Assembly (NCBI RefSeq): GCF_007655135.1
Contig: NC_045131.1
Location: 7,502,001 to 7,566,000, forward strand
Source: Punica granatum
Taxonomy: Eukaryota; Streptophyta; Magnoliopsida; Myrtales; Lythraceae
Length of the DNA stretch: 64,000 nt
Direction of reading: 5' to 3'
Both the position numbers and the translations under genes were made by a program. Below the pieces are notes generated by a model. It was not told the origin of the DNA. It saw only the letters and a program-made list of their open reading frames with translations, and ran no database searches. Positions 22,853-34,193 of this stretch are shown piece by piece. Position 1 is the first letter of the stretch. The number at the start of each line of letters is the position of its first letter.

Positions 22853-24270
22853 ATAATTTTAAAATTTTATTTTGAAACCAAATGCAGCATCAAATTCCAA
22901 TCGGGTTCTTTCGGGCTGATATTCATATATGAACTTCTAGGTGCGGGTAACTGATAAAAAATTCAAGCCGATCGAATTAAAAATCCTGGCTGAGTCTGGG
23001 TTTATTATATCATTACTTATAGCCCAGAAAAACCTGTGTACTACATATAGACAGGACTCGCTACCTGCCTAGCTGGCCCATACAAATCTAAGGAAATTCT
23101 CTATGCCATTCCCTTCTATTCTGATCACTTACCAAATATGACACTCTAATCTGATGGTTATCGTCTAAATATAGATGTTTTTGCATCGAATAGCGAATTT
23201 CAAACCATTTGAATATGTACTAACTCCATGGGCCTCCTTTTCTCTTTGTTACCGGGAAAAAAAAATTCAATTTGAACATGTGAATAGAAGCAGTTGATCA
23301 ATGAAAATATACTTCATTCGTATTTTGAGAGTTAAATGCACTTTGCCTCCCAACTTTTGAGATCAGTTTGGGTTTACCTCATGATTTTCAAATTTTTGCA
23401 GAGTCCCTCTCAGTCTTACGGAAAATAAGCAAGGTGTCACCTCAACCAAACTCATATCAATAGTCCGGCCAAAATATGACACATGTCATATTAAAATGGA
23501 TAAAATTGTTAATTGATTACCTGCAACTTAAAGGGGGGGAAAAAAAAGAACACTTGAATTTGGGAATTAGGGAACGATCTTCCTCCACGGGCTGCCTTGC
23601 TCAATCTGCTGACAGTATTCGGAGGATGAAAAATTCTCGAGCTGTCAATACCCGAGGAAGAACTTGCAACTCTTCATACATCTGCAGTGAGAGGGGCAAA
23701 CGTTTAATGAGACATATCTTCTCCGAAAAGAATTATAATCCCTTGTCGACGACTTCAATAACCAATTAGAAGTTACAAGGAACCATAGTGACTCCCTAGC
23801 ATCGGAGATGATATCACCCCAAAAAAAAATGTACTAGTTGTTTTTATCATCAGCGCATTATTGTTTCTCAGGTTGTCCTTTGGGAGGTCCGAGCTTTCAC
23901 CCTAGTATTTCGACGCGTCCCAAAATGTGTGTCTATATATGTACATATAGGACGTTTAATGAGTTATCGACCATCTAACTAAAAATAGTGGTCAATATAT
24001 TGGAAAACCTTCATAGATTGATATTCTAGCAGGAGGATATTCGAGCATGCGCTCGTTACAAGGCCGATCCAACTAGTAAAAGCAAAGAAACAGACCAATC
24101 CCAATATTACTTTCATTAAGAAGTGTACATAATCCCATTCTCGAAGAAGTATTAGAGGGATCAAAAGGATCAACCATTTTATTCTCCGCGCATGCATGCA
24201 TGCTTCTCGTTGTACTACTATTACAACCATTGATCATGTCGTAGAACGTCTGATCTCCTCAGAAACAGCT

Positions 24271-24280
24271 TCACTTGACT
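24271..24280 (-). pseudogene. Orphan nsLTP terminal micro-exon (unit D)
   Basis: The minus strand reads ttttgcag followed by A GTC AAG TGA, the same acceptor and 10-nt last exon as nsLTP4 (27559-27568, T GTC AAG TGA). The surrounding bases are also conserved. The intron continues to about 24367, but exon 1 is missing. The exon is therefore a remnant of a lost gene copy. Confidence 0.8.
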
Positions 24281-24366
24281 CTGCAAAATGTAAAGCAAAA
24301 TAGAAATTCATGTTTATCCAACTACGTGACAATCATATAATTGTACGTGCATGAATATATATTAAT

Positions 24367-25072
24367 AGGCCCGGACCTAGGACCGACAAGCCTCCCCCCT
24401 CTCGTCGGGTCTGGGCCCTTCTCCATGTCTAGGCCAGCCGGGTATGGGCTTGAGGACCACCCCTCCAATCTCTTCAAGTTTGGGCCCAACTAGCCTCCCC
24501 CCTTCTCGCGGGGTCTGGGTCGCTATGTCAAGGCATGATGAGCCTCCCCTCTTCTTGCTGGGTCTGAGCTCGCCGGTCTGGGCCCGTCGGGTCTAGGTCC
24601 GACGAGCCTCCATTGTTCTCGTCGGGTCTAGGATCTTTTCGCTGGGTGTCTAGGCTTGACTAGTCTCCCCCTTCTCGCCGAGTCTGGGCTCAACAGGTCT
24701 AGGCTCGCCGGTTGGGTCTAGGTCCGACGAGCCTCCATTGTTCTCGTCGGGTCTGGGAACTTTTCGCTGGGTGTCTAGGCCTGACTAGCCTCCCCCTTCT
24801 CGCCGAGTCTGGGCTTGACAGGTCTAGCCAGGTCTGGGCCGGCCGAGTCGAGGCCCAAGGAGCCTCGCCCTTTCTCGCAAGGTTTCAGCCCGCAGGGTCT
24901 AGGCCCAACTAGTATCTCCCCTTCTCACTTCGTCCGGACTCAACGAGCCTCCCCCCTTCTAGTCGGGTTTGGGCCTGACGAGCCTCACCTTTCTCGCCGA
25001 CTCTAGGCCCACTAGGTCTAAGCCTGCCGGGTCTAAGCCTGCCGGGTCTAAGCCCTGCGAGCCTCACCTTGA
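24367..25072. repeat. GC-rich minisatellite (~0.7 kb)
   Basis: Variants of 'gggtctaggcccgacgagcctcccccttctcgtc' repeat about 15 times with degenerate spacing of about 45-65 bases. A higher-order period of 125 bases is visible where 'gtctaggtccgacgagcctccattgttctcgtcgggtct' at 24591 recurs at 24716. The array is strikingly GC-rich against AT-rich flanks. Frames open by chance through it are low-complexity and not taken as genes. Confidence 0.9.
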
Positions 25073-25829
25073 AAGTTTATTTACTTGTGCGTATAAATGT
25101 TGGTAGAAAATAGAGAAATATATTAAATAACAATCGTGCATTGAGAACATCCGAGATGGGAAATTTTACTTTTCACGAACCCGACCATTCATGAACGTAC
25201 TCTCATGGCTATTGGATCAATGCGGAAACCATGATCGAACAACCATGAGGGATTCATGGGACTGGAAAAATCCCCCATTTAGAGATCGATCATTCAAAAA
25301 TCTGGTTGTCTTTTTGAGTAATGAATTTAATCCATTTAATATGCATCTCAAAGGCGAAATAGAAAGTAGTTAGGTTTAATTAGGTTCCCTCTCTATCTAA
25401 TCTAATACATTGAAAACAAGTCTATAACCAACAAGAGCATACCGATAAGTGTGGTACAATTCCCCATGTATTTTGTTTCGAAAAAGGAGAGATGAAGACT
25501 CAATTTCAGTTTACCATTAGGGAAAAAAAACTGTTACCTTAGGTTAATCGATTTTTATAGATCCATTCCATCTCATTCATATACATCAATTCACATGTGA
25601 AGCGTATGTGATTTGGAACCCAAAAACGAATGCTGAAATACAATTAACTATTTAAAGTTATATATAAATATATATCCCCAAAGGACGGGGAATTAATTAA
25701 TAATATAATTCTTGGAAAGAAATGTTGTTACAATTTTTAGCAAACAATGTTAAATGTAGGAGGGTGGCCGAGGTCGCACATTGCATGGGTGCATGGAGGG
25801 AACTGAATATAGCAGTTAGGTTTTTCTTC
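25073..25829. repeat. Unit D distal part
   Basis: It matches 29825-30700 of unit E in order ('gtataaatgttggta', 'ggcgaaatagaaagtagttagg', 'ggagagatgaagactcaatttca', 'aatgttaaatgt.ggagggtg'). No gene was seen. Confidence 0.7.
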
Positions 25830-27558
25830 CAACTAATTTGATTCGATCAAGACCGATAACGAATTAATGTTTGCTTCAATAGTCCTATGAGTTGTTTTTA
25901 CTATACTGACCACGTGCTAATATTTGCGATTGGTCAAGCTAAAGGAAAACAATAGAAAAAAGTTAGGCATAGACATGAAAGAAAGTAACTAGTGTTTGTT
26001 AGGCCAGCAGGTATGTGCCATGGAAATAGTCATTCAGGAATTCAATTCCACGACTTAATGATAATTTGAACATTATTTTTATGGTTCTGCGGCATTCATC
26101 CATACAAGGAAAATGCATCATGTATCCGGTCAATACGAGGTTTTAAAATGACATGAGAGTATAGCGCAATGACGCATACACTCGGCTGGTAATCAAGAGA
26201 TTTCATGTTTGTTACTCGTAATAAGACTATTCATGTTCCTTTATTAATTTTTAGAATTTCTATTTTATTATAGTAGATTTCTTTATAAACAAAAAAAAAG
26301 AGTGGTTTAAAAAAAAAGTATTTTCTTAGCATCCTATAAGGAGAAGAATATTAGTAATCTTAAAAGTTCCATCATTTGAAATTATTGGAGCAATATTCCC
26401 ATAATTAAACCAAAAAAAAAAAAAGAACGTGAGTTCAACCAGTTTAAAAATTACATCTTTGCGTCTCCCACTATAGGCTGAATGGGCAGAAGGATGTAAC
26501 ACCACTTTTCCATACTGTATAACGGCACCGACATATTGTATGGTGATGGGAAAGATTCTGGGTCTAGGGTAGATTTCGATCATCGATGTGAAATTCCAAC
26601 GAAATTTCACCTCAAGCTTGCTTATAATTAGTATGCAATATTCACAGTGCTAACCTCGGTAAATCCATTGACGTCCCATCAATTGAGCTGAAGATAACTC
26701 GCGTTCCTACTGACTGCTGAATCTATTTGAATTTTGCACAAGCCGACTAGAAAACCTAGGCGGAGTCAGGGTTTATATCATGATTTAGCCCAAATACAAC
26801 CTCGATCCAGATGGCCTGCGTGTACTATATATATTTACCGTACTCACTACCTTCTTAGCTGGCACATATATAAAACAAATCTCATGAAACTCTCCGTCCA
26901 TGCCACTTGATTTCCGCAATGCCAAACATGACATTATAATTTATCTGAAGTTATTTTCTGTATATTGAAGCTTTCGCATCTATTTCAGATCGACAGTTTC
27001 AAACAATTTGATGAACAAATGAATACATATTGCATGTATTCATCAAGATCCTCATCTTATATATATAGTAACCCCACTTAATAGTCATTGCTTTATTAAA
27101 TTCATTACCGTCATCAGCATCATCAGCGCATTATTGTTTCTCAGGTTGTCCTTTGAGAGGACCTTGCTTTTTCATCCAATGTCCCAATGTGTGCGTGTGT
27201 ATATATATACATATAGGACATTCAATGAGTTACTTAATCATCAATCATCGAAATGGAAGGAGTGATCAATAATATAGGAAACTTTCATAGATTAATATAT
27301 ACTAGGAGGATAGTCAAGTACGTGCTCGTTACAAGGCCATCCCAACTAGTAAAAGCAACGAAAAAGGGCCAACCCCAATATTACTTCCATCAAGAAGTGT
27401 ACTAATCCCATTCCTGAAGACGTATTAAAGGGATCAAAAGGATTGAACACGTACAAAGACGTGGTCTCCTATGCCCATTTTATTGTCCATGCATGCATGT
27501 TCTCATACTACTACTATCGATCATGTCGTCGAAGGTCTGGTCTCCCTCACAAACCGCT
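25830..27558. other. Unit E: nsLTP4 downstream DNA
   Basis: This is the counterpart of unit D (21800-24270). No protein-like frame was seen. A-rich runs lie near 26290 and 26410. The last 100 bases are the likely nsLTP4 3' UTR. Confidence 0.5.
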
Positions 27559-28045
27559 TCACTTGACACTGCAAAATGTAAAGCAAAAGAGAAATCCAAT
27601 GGTTACTGTGTTGATGATCAGTTAATTACACAGTCTGATTATGCCACGTACGAGATAATCATATCTAATGTACGTGTGAGGCATATATTAATGGTACGTA
27701 CTTTTTGCAGTCGGTGGTAGGGCTGATCTTGTAGGGAATGTTAGCCCCGCATTTCCCTGGGAGGCCGGTGGCAAGGGCGGGGTTGATGCCGGGCATCCCG
27801 CTGGCTGCAGCCTTCATGCACTGGCAGGCGGCCTGCCGGTCGGCGGTGGTCTTGGCGGAGGCAACAAGACTCTTGATGCCACTGCAGCATGCAGCAGGGA
27901 CCGCGCCACCACCGTTCCTGAGGTAGGGGATGCAAGGGGCGAGGCTGCCAGTCACCTGGGAGCAGGTCAAGGCCGCCTCCGCCGCGGGGGAAGCGACCAC
28001 CATGAAGGCGATCAACAGAGAAGCAAGCTTGAGGAAGGAAGACAT
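27559..28045 (-). CDS. Non-specific lipid transfer protein type 1 (nsLTP4, unit E)
   Basis: Exon 1 is 27702-28045 and the terminal exon is 10 nt (27559-27568), giving 117 residues ending DCKNVK. The intron donor is aaaaa|gtacgt. The signal peptide is about 25 residues (hydrophobic LASLLIAFMVVASPAAEA, cleavage near AEA-ALTC). Cysteines at 28, 38, 53, 54, 74, 76, 99 and 113 have exact type 1 spacing; TTADR and PYKIS are present. It is more diverged from nsLTP1 and nsLTP3 than those are from each other, so it belongs to a separate sublineage. Without splicing the frame would run on for 12 spurious residues (YVPLIYASHVH). A TATA box (TATATAAA) lies at 28154-28161. Likely a secreted, lipid-binding protein of the cell wall or cuticle. 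Confidence 0.94.
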
Positions 28046-28153
28046 TTTTCGTTCTTTCAGTAGATATATTTTTTTTTCTCAGATGGATATATGATGATTA
28101 GGGTTCCTTCGTGAGTTGTGAAGTGGTGATTCGAAGGGGAGAGGATGGAGGGG

Positions 28154-28161
28154 TTTATATA
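28154..28161 (-). promoter_or_regulatory. TATA box of nsLTP4
   Basis: TATATAAA on the minus strand, about 110 bases upstream of the start codon, inside a purine-rich stretch. It is the clearest TATA box in the window. Confidence 0.65.
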
Positions 28162-28169
28162 GGGAAGGG

Positions 28170-28889
28170 GGAGATATACGAAGACAACGGACAAGTTGGG
28201 CAGTTGGGCTGATTCATGGCCATAGTAAATTTTGTGCTTCTTCGTTTGTAATTTTTAGGTTTTCATTGATGGGGCCCGCCTTTGAATATTTTCTGTAGTA
28301 CAAAAATGAAACTAAAGCAGAGAAAATAGGAATAACAAAGGACAAAGTTGGTGCAATTTAATTAGCCAGCATCGTTAGTTGAGCAGTAAACAACATCAAA
28401 ATCTCGTAAGGATAATGATACAAAGTTAAATTCCAAGAAGCGTACTTATTGAGAGAAAAATGATCTTAAATGTTGCATTCCTGGAATTTGCGAAAGTAAT
28501 TGTTTCAGAATTATATATCACAAAAAAAAATCATGTAATTTGTTGATCGTAGTTTATAGTTCTCGCATGCCAGCCATTCATGATGGAGCGACCCAGAAAA
28601 TGTCTGTGGTTGCTCCAAATGCGGAGGGATATGCTTTTGCACACTTTACACAATGATTGAACCAGCACAAAATTAACCTGATTTACCATTTGGATCTTCA
28701 TAATATTGTCAGCATTTAGTGTTTAATAATCTATACATGCATTGACATAACGGCTCCGGGCCCTAGTCTACCCAGAAAAAGAAAAAAATCTATACATGCA
28801 ACAATTCGAAAAAATAAATAATTCTTAAAAAGAAAAAAAGAGCAGAGGGAGAGAAGAACCTGAGGTATATATATATACCACCACAAAGG
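28170..28889. other. nsLTP4 upstream region
   Basis: No gene was seen. The first few hundred bases are presumably promoter. Confidence 0.5.
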
Positions 28890-29370
28890 TTGACCATGCA
28901 ATGCACGGCAAAACAAACAAATAAAATCATGCACAGTATATACATGATAAAAAAACATATATTATTTACTTCATAGTTAAATTCTACTTCAATTTAATAC
29001 AATCATTATAAAATATCTGAACATTTTGACAATTCAATATCCTTAATAAAAATACATGATGTATTCTTCCACCGATCCTTGTTATACCATTATATTGATG
29101 CATTTTATCCATAATATTATTGGCTTATTCAAGTTTCATAAGGTACAATCCCTATTTAAATATTTTATAAATCGCCTATAAGATTGAATTAAGAATAATT
29201 AAATTAAAGTATTATTTTATGATATTATTTTATATTATTCTTATTATTTATTTCATGGTTAAGTAATGTCTATATTTACATTAATTTATTCGTATTCTTT
29301 AATAAATAAAAGAGAAATTCGAGAGCATGAAAAATGAACGTATTTTACGCGGCAACTTTCGAAATCTTTC
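28890..29370. repeat. Dispersed/tandem-unit repeat, copy 2
   Basis: Collinear with 20680-21190, starting 'atgcaatgcacggc' and sharing 'aatttaatacaatcattataaaatatctgaa'. About 8.2 kb separates the copies. Confidence 0.75.
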
Positions 29371-31300
29371 CCGTTTATATATATATAAATAGATATATAG
29401 ATATGCTGTCCTAACAAAGAGGCATCATTTCGTTTTATTGGGGAGCGATATAAGTATAACTCCGTCTCCATTTTTCTGTTGTCGGTGGAAATTTGCTCAC
29501 TTTCACATATGATGGGGCATCCAAATCTTTTCAAGTTCAGGGTACGCAAATGCCTCAATGAGATCCGCATTTTATAAATAGGACAGCGACACCCTCTATT
29601 TACTAACATTAACATTTCTTATAAGTTTTTTAGTGGAATGACACTATCTATAAAATTTCATAAGACATTATTATACCTTGCATGAGGGGAAGTCAGTGTT
29701 CATTTTCGGAACTTATGAGGGTATCTGCATCGTCAAAATTGGAGGTATCACTGTCTTATTTTCAAAATAAGGGATGTCAATGTTCTGTAACGTAACTATA
29801 GATAGTATTTATGAAATTTATCCTAATAATTTATTTATTTCCGTGTATAAATGTTGGTAAAAAGAGAAATGTATAAAAAGAATCATGCATTGACAACATC
29901 TAAGAAGGTCAAATGTCTAGTACAATGAAAGAAAAATCCTAAATAACTAATATATGAGTACGGGTAGTCTCATTAAATATCGAATCTGCGATTTTTAAGT
30001 CAACAAACGAGGTTTACAACACTGCCTACATCCTCTTTGATGGAAATTTTGTTGTTCATTAATTCGTGAACCTTCTCTTGGATCAATATGGAAACCATGA
30101 TCAAACGACAATGGGGTATTCATGAACGGTCAAGAAATCAAGGATTGGTCCAGAAGAGATCCATCGTTCGAAAATCTGTCTTTTCAAATGAATATAATCA
30201 ATAGGCGAAATAGAAAGTAGTTAGGTATAGGTTCCTTCTCTATCTAACATGGTAACGGCTCTTTAAGTCTTAGACAATACATTAATACCAAGTCCGTAAC
30301 CAACAAGAGAATACACAGATATTGTGGTACAATCTCCCATGTATTTTGTTCCAAGAAAGGAGAGATGAAGACTCAATTTCAATTTACCCTTACAAAAGAA
30401 AAATAAATAAATAAATAAATATATATATATATATATATATTATTTTCAATTCTTTGTAACAAATTTCAAACTTGAAAACTCAGGTTGGATCGGTCCTATA
30501 CCTTATAGATCAGTGCCATCTCTTTTATAAAAGTTCATAAATCAATTTTCCTGTGATTACTAGAGAAGCATATGTTATTTGGAACCTAAAAACGAACGTT
30601 GAAAATGCTGTTTTAATTTTTCAGCAAACAATGTTAAATGTGGGAGGGTGCCCGAGGTCGTACATTGCATGGGAACACGGAGGGGAACTGATATAGTTAT
30701 TTTTTTTTCTTTTTCGATTACCAAAATATATATATATATATATATGAGCTTAAAAGAGATAAAATGGGGGTAAAGAAAATAGAAGAGGCACTGATAATTG
30801 TATTGGTGAACATCAAATTCAAAATTTGTAGATTTCAATTTGGGGCGATGCTGTTACATCAGACCTCATTTTTTCTTGATATAGTTGAAGTTAACATGAG
30901 CAAGACACGTGCAGTTTGGTATATGGGCAAGAGAAATTGGTACGTTTCCTCTCATGTCGGTTACTTAAATTACCAATTTATTGATGCATCTAAAGTAGTT
31001 GTATTGGTGACAGAGACACCTCATCTCTCGTTTCCTTTCTTCCATAATTCATGAAGAGAATTCACAGAAATTTATGATGTTATTGGTCAGATTAAAGAGA
31101 GAAAAAGAAGAGGGTGGGAAAAAAGATCGAATTCTCTATATTATCCTCTCTCTCTTTTTTTTTTTCTCTTTTTAATTATTGGAAGGGAAAATTATACGGT
31201 GCTGGGATGGGAGGCATGTCGCACGTCCCAATGTCGAAAACGAGAGAGATATCGGAAGATCTGATGGTGCTGGAATGCGTGGCACATTTTAATCAGAGCA
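29371..31300. other. Unit E distal part and AT-rich spacer
   Basis: 29825-30700 matches unit D's distal part. (TA)n runs lie at 30418-30440 and 30727-30744. A 96-codon frame (30764-31054) resembles no family I know and is probably chance. Confidence 0.5.
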
Positions 31301-32010
31301 TCATATACGCTTGGTTTGGAAGTAGTGTTATTTAGGAGATAATAATTAAAAATTACTAATATTAAATATAATATTTAAAATATAAAATAAGCGGAAGTAA
31401 TTTTTTATAATCAATTATTAACTTGCTAAAAAATCACATTTACAATCGCTAAAAAATAAAAAAATATAATTGTAACATTTAATCAATATTGCTTTTTTTA
31501 TAAATAGTAAAAAAAAAAATTCGACCTCTTACCTCACTCTCGAACAAAACAAACAAAACAATATTTACTCTATGGCTATTCAAAATTAAAGAAAAATAAA
31601 GAAATGAACGAACACCGACCACCACTGCCCCCTTCTCCCTCTGCCCTTTCTCTCTCTTTAAGGAGGGGATGGGGGATGATTTGGGGTCGGAGGAGGCCCG
31701 ACAACGACCATCTCCAGTTCAAGTTGCAGGCAAGCTTTGATCCAGGTTGAGGCAGTGGTCACCGACGTTCGGCACCACTCCCTCTCCATGTTCTTCTTTT
31801 CTTGGACGACAGACTTCGTAAATTTGAAACAAAAATGGGGCAATATTATCATCCTGCATAAGATTTTATTCCACATTCGCATTAATCTCACCCCAGATTA
31901 GGATTAGCTCTTTATTAAATATATTTGATCTTCCTACCGATAAATTATATTTGATCTAATCGAAATCCCGGTCCCAATCTTGCTGTTACCAAAAATGAGT
32001 CTTAGAATTA
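31300..32010. mobile_element. Probable third TIR element with GC-rich core
   Basis: The layout is as in the elements at 15.0 and 19.5 kb: AT-rich outer parts around a GC-rich core (31610-31800) with 'cgacaacgacc' and 'gtcaccgacgttcggcaccact', the latter similar to 'gtcaccaacgtcaggcaaccacca' at 20078. The left end 'cttggtttggaagtag' and right end 'ttgctgttaccaaaaatgag' pair only weakly, so the ends are uncertain. Confidence 0.4.
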
Positions 32011-32591
32011 CCGAATCCACATCGTCTCTTTCATTTTAGCTAAAACATATCCTAAAGGAAGATGGAGAAAGAAGAGCAAGTTTTGCCATTGGGAACATTC
32101 AACAAAGAAAGCCATTGACAGGGTCCAATTGGGCATGCCCAGCTAAGTAAAACCATTGATTGATCGAGAAAAGGTCCAACGCCCACAGTGATGCTTTTGG
32201 AACCCATCTGTTATTAATGTACCAATCCAAATCAGATCAGATTGGTATTAAAAGTGACTCAGTTTAGCGGTATAGGTCGCAATTCAGATTCTCGTATTCA
32301 GCATTAAGCAACTGACTCGGTAAATTTCCGGGGACAAGATGGTAACAAGACATGCCTCGAGACGTCTTGATGGTATGTAGCATTACCGGAACCTTCCATC
32401 TGATCTGCATTGTGAAACTGTTGTGCGTAGTAATAGGGGAGGTTTTGATAACTGTCGGCAGCTGGGAAGGGGGCATCAATCTGAAAAGATAGCTTATGGC
32501 TATTAGGTATGGGAGCCAACCTTACCATGGATCAGTTGAACCCGACATAATGTTCGAGCTCGAAGATCCAAGTCGTTCAGAAAAGAAATGA

Positions 32592-34193
32592 CTACTCCAG
32601 TGCGATATTGCTGGCCCCCGGTCTCCTGAGAACTTTGCCACTTCCCATCTCATCCCTCAACCTCTCCACAGCATCCCACCTCCCTGCATCAGCATACATA
32701 TTTGACAAGAGAACATAGTCCCCATCCCGAAGGGTCCCGAGCTTGGCAAGCTGTCGGAACGATAGTTCACCCAATTCCACATTTCCATGAGTCCTACAAG
32801 CCCCTAGAAGTGTCCTCCAGATCACACAGTTTGCCTCAAACGGCATGCACCTTATCACCCCATAGGCCTCATCCAACAAGCCCAGTCTGCTGTAGAGGTC
32901 CACCATGCACCCGTAGTGCTTCATATCTGGCTTGATGAGGTAGCCCTCGGTCATGAGGGCGAAGAGCCAGCGACCCTCCTCGACCAGCCCTTTGTGGCTG
33001 CACGCAGTCAGGACCCCAGTGAACGTGACCCCATTGGGCCTTACGTCGTCCCGCTTCCTTGTCGTCATCTCATGAAACAGCTTGAGGGCTTCCTGAGAGT
33101 GCCCATGGACTGCTAACCCGATGATCATTGCATTCCAGCAGCTGGCGGGTTTCATCTCCAAGTTATCGAATACTCTCCTAGCGCAGGTCAACTCTCCGCA
33201 CTTTGCGTACATATCCACCAGCGCAATCCCAATGTAGTCCTCAATCTTTTGCCCCTTTTCCTTCAGCAACTCATGGATCCTCTTGCCCATGTCCAAAGCC
33301 CCCGTCTCGGCACATGCGCCGAGGACAGATGTAAGTGTAATCTCCGTTGCTTTGACCCCGACATCTGTCATCTCATTGAAAAGCCTCAATGCCTCGGCAT
33401 AGTCCTTTACTTGGGCATACCCTGAAATTATCGAGTTCCACGAGACCGTGTCCCTCTCGGGCATTTCATTAAACACCCTCTCAGCGGCTTTCACATTGCC
33501 CAGCCTCACGTACCTAGCTATCAAGGTATTCCATGAAACCACATTCTTCCTTGGCATCAAGTCCAGAAGCTCATCTGCCGCTGCAAAATCACCGACCTGA
33601 TCAAATGCCAAAATCATGATATTCCATGAAGCTACAGTCCTATCAGTCATTTCATCGAACAACCAGCGGGCACTGCCCATCAACCCGCACTCTGAATACA
33701 TATGCAGTAGAGAGTTCTGGATATGTAGGTCCGAATCCAACCCCACCACGAAAACCCGGCAGTGGACCTCTCCCACCTTGCGGGAGACCCTCATCTCCCC
33801 ACCGCTCACGTCATCCTTCCCACACCAGAGCATTCTCCCACAAGCCTTGAGCACGAAATTGTAGGAGAACTTATCGCACTCCAAGCCCGAGCTCAGCATT
33901 CGGTTGTAGATGGCGATAGCTCTGACGGGAAAGGCGCTCCTCGAGTAGGCCCTCATCATGGTGTTGCAGATGAAGGTATTGTCCCCCGGCGTTTGCTCGA
34001 AGATGGACTGTGCGAAGAAGAGGCTGCCCAGTGAGGAAAGCGCGGAGAAGACGATGAGCTTGGAGGCTATGAGGGGATCCGAGAAGAGGGACTGCTTGGT
34101 GACAGAGGCTAGGGCTTGCTCCACTTGCTTCAGGGACTGGAGGTTGCAGACCAAGCGGAGGACCACAGCTCTCGAGGACGACGACATGGGCAT
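32592..34193 (-). CDS. Pentatricopeptide repeat protein, PLS class with E domain
   Basis: An intronless frame of 533 residues, typical for plant PPR genes. PPR proteins bind organellar RNA, one repeat per base, and the PLS class mostly serves C-to-U editing. Repeats run from about residue 60 to 450 in P-L-S order. Readable motifs include FICNTMMRAYSRS, VASWNIMILAFDQVGDFAAA, VVSWNTLIARYVRLGN, TVSWNSIISGYAQVKDYAEA and NGVTFTGVLTACSHKGLVEE. The end carries an E-type region (VIWRTLLGACRTHGNVELGE to YVLLSNMYADAGRWDAVERL) and stops at RPGASNIALE, so no DYW deaminase is present; it would need a DYW partner if it edits. The first 20 residues are Ser/Arg-rich, as expected for an organelle presequence. 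The ATG at 34193 is used; a second in-frame ATG is two codons on. Confidence 0.93.
   Translation of the reverse strand: MPMSSSSRAVVLRLVCNLQSLKQVEQALASVTKQSLFSDPLIASKLIVFSALSSLGSLFFAQSIFEQTPGDNTFICNTMMRAYSRSAFPVRAIAIYNRMLSSGLECDKFSYNFVLKACGRMLWCGKDDVSGGEMRVSRKVGEVHCRVFVVGLDSDLHIQNSLLHMYSECGLMGSARWLFDEMTDRTVASWNIMILAFDQVGDFAAADELLDLMPRKNVVSWNTLIARYVRLGNVKAAERVFNEMPERDTVSWNSIISGYAQVKDYAEALRLFNEMTDVGVKATEITLTSVLGACAETGALDMGKRIHELLKEKGQKIEDYIGIALVDMYAKCGELTCARRVFDNLEMKPASCWNAMIIGLAVHGHSQEALKLFHEMTTRKRDDVRPNGVTFTGVLTACSHKGLVEEGRWLFALMTEGYLIKPDMKHYGCMVDLYSRLGLLDEAYGVIRCMPFEANCVIWRTLLGACRTHGNVELGELSFRQLAKLGTLRDGDYVLLSNMYADAGRWDAVERLRDEMGSGKVLRRPGASNIALE

Larger units (their letters stand above)
21800..24367. 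repeat. Unit D: copy of the nsLTP4 downstream region
   Basis: The segment runs parallel to 25830-27695 of unit E. Shared blocks include 'tttgttaggccagcagg' (21992 and 25996), 'gatcatcgacgtgaaattccaac' (22565 and 26578) and 'cagcgcattattgtttctcaggttgtcc' (23851 and 27123). It carries extra DNA near 22700-22860 and 23300-23800. No intact gene lies inside; it ends just before where nsLTP exon 1 should start. Confidence 0.75.

Noticed and set aside
24712..25006. Overlapping open frames of 60-66 codons in the GC-rich repeat
   Set aside because: They are low-complexity by-products of the tandem repeat, open in more than one frame, with no protein family.
27738..27935. Frames of about 60 codons opposite and out of phase with nsLTP4
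   Set aside because: Shadows of the GC-rich nsLTP coding strand.
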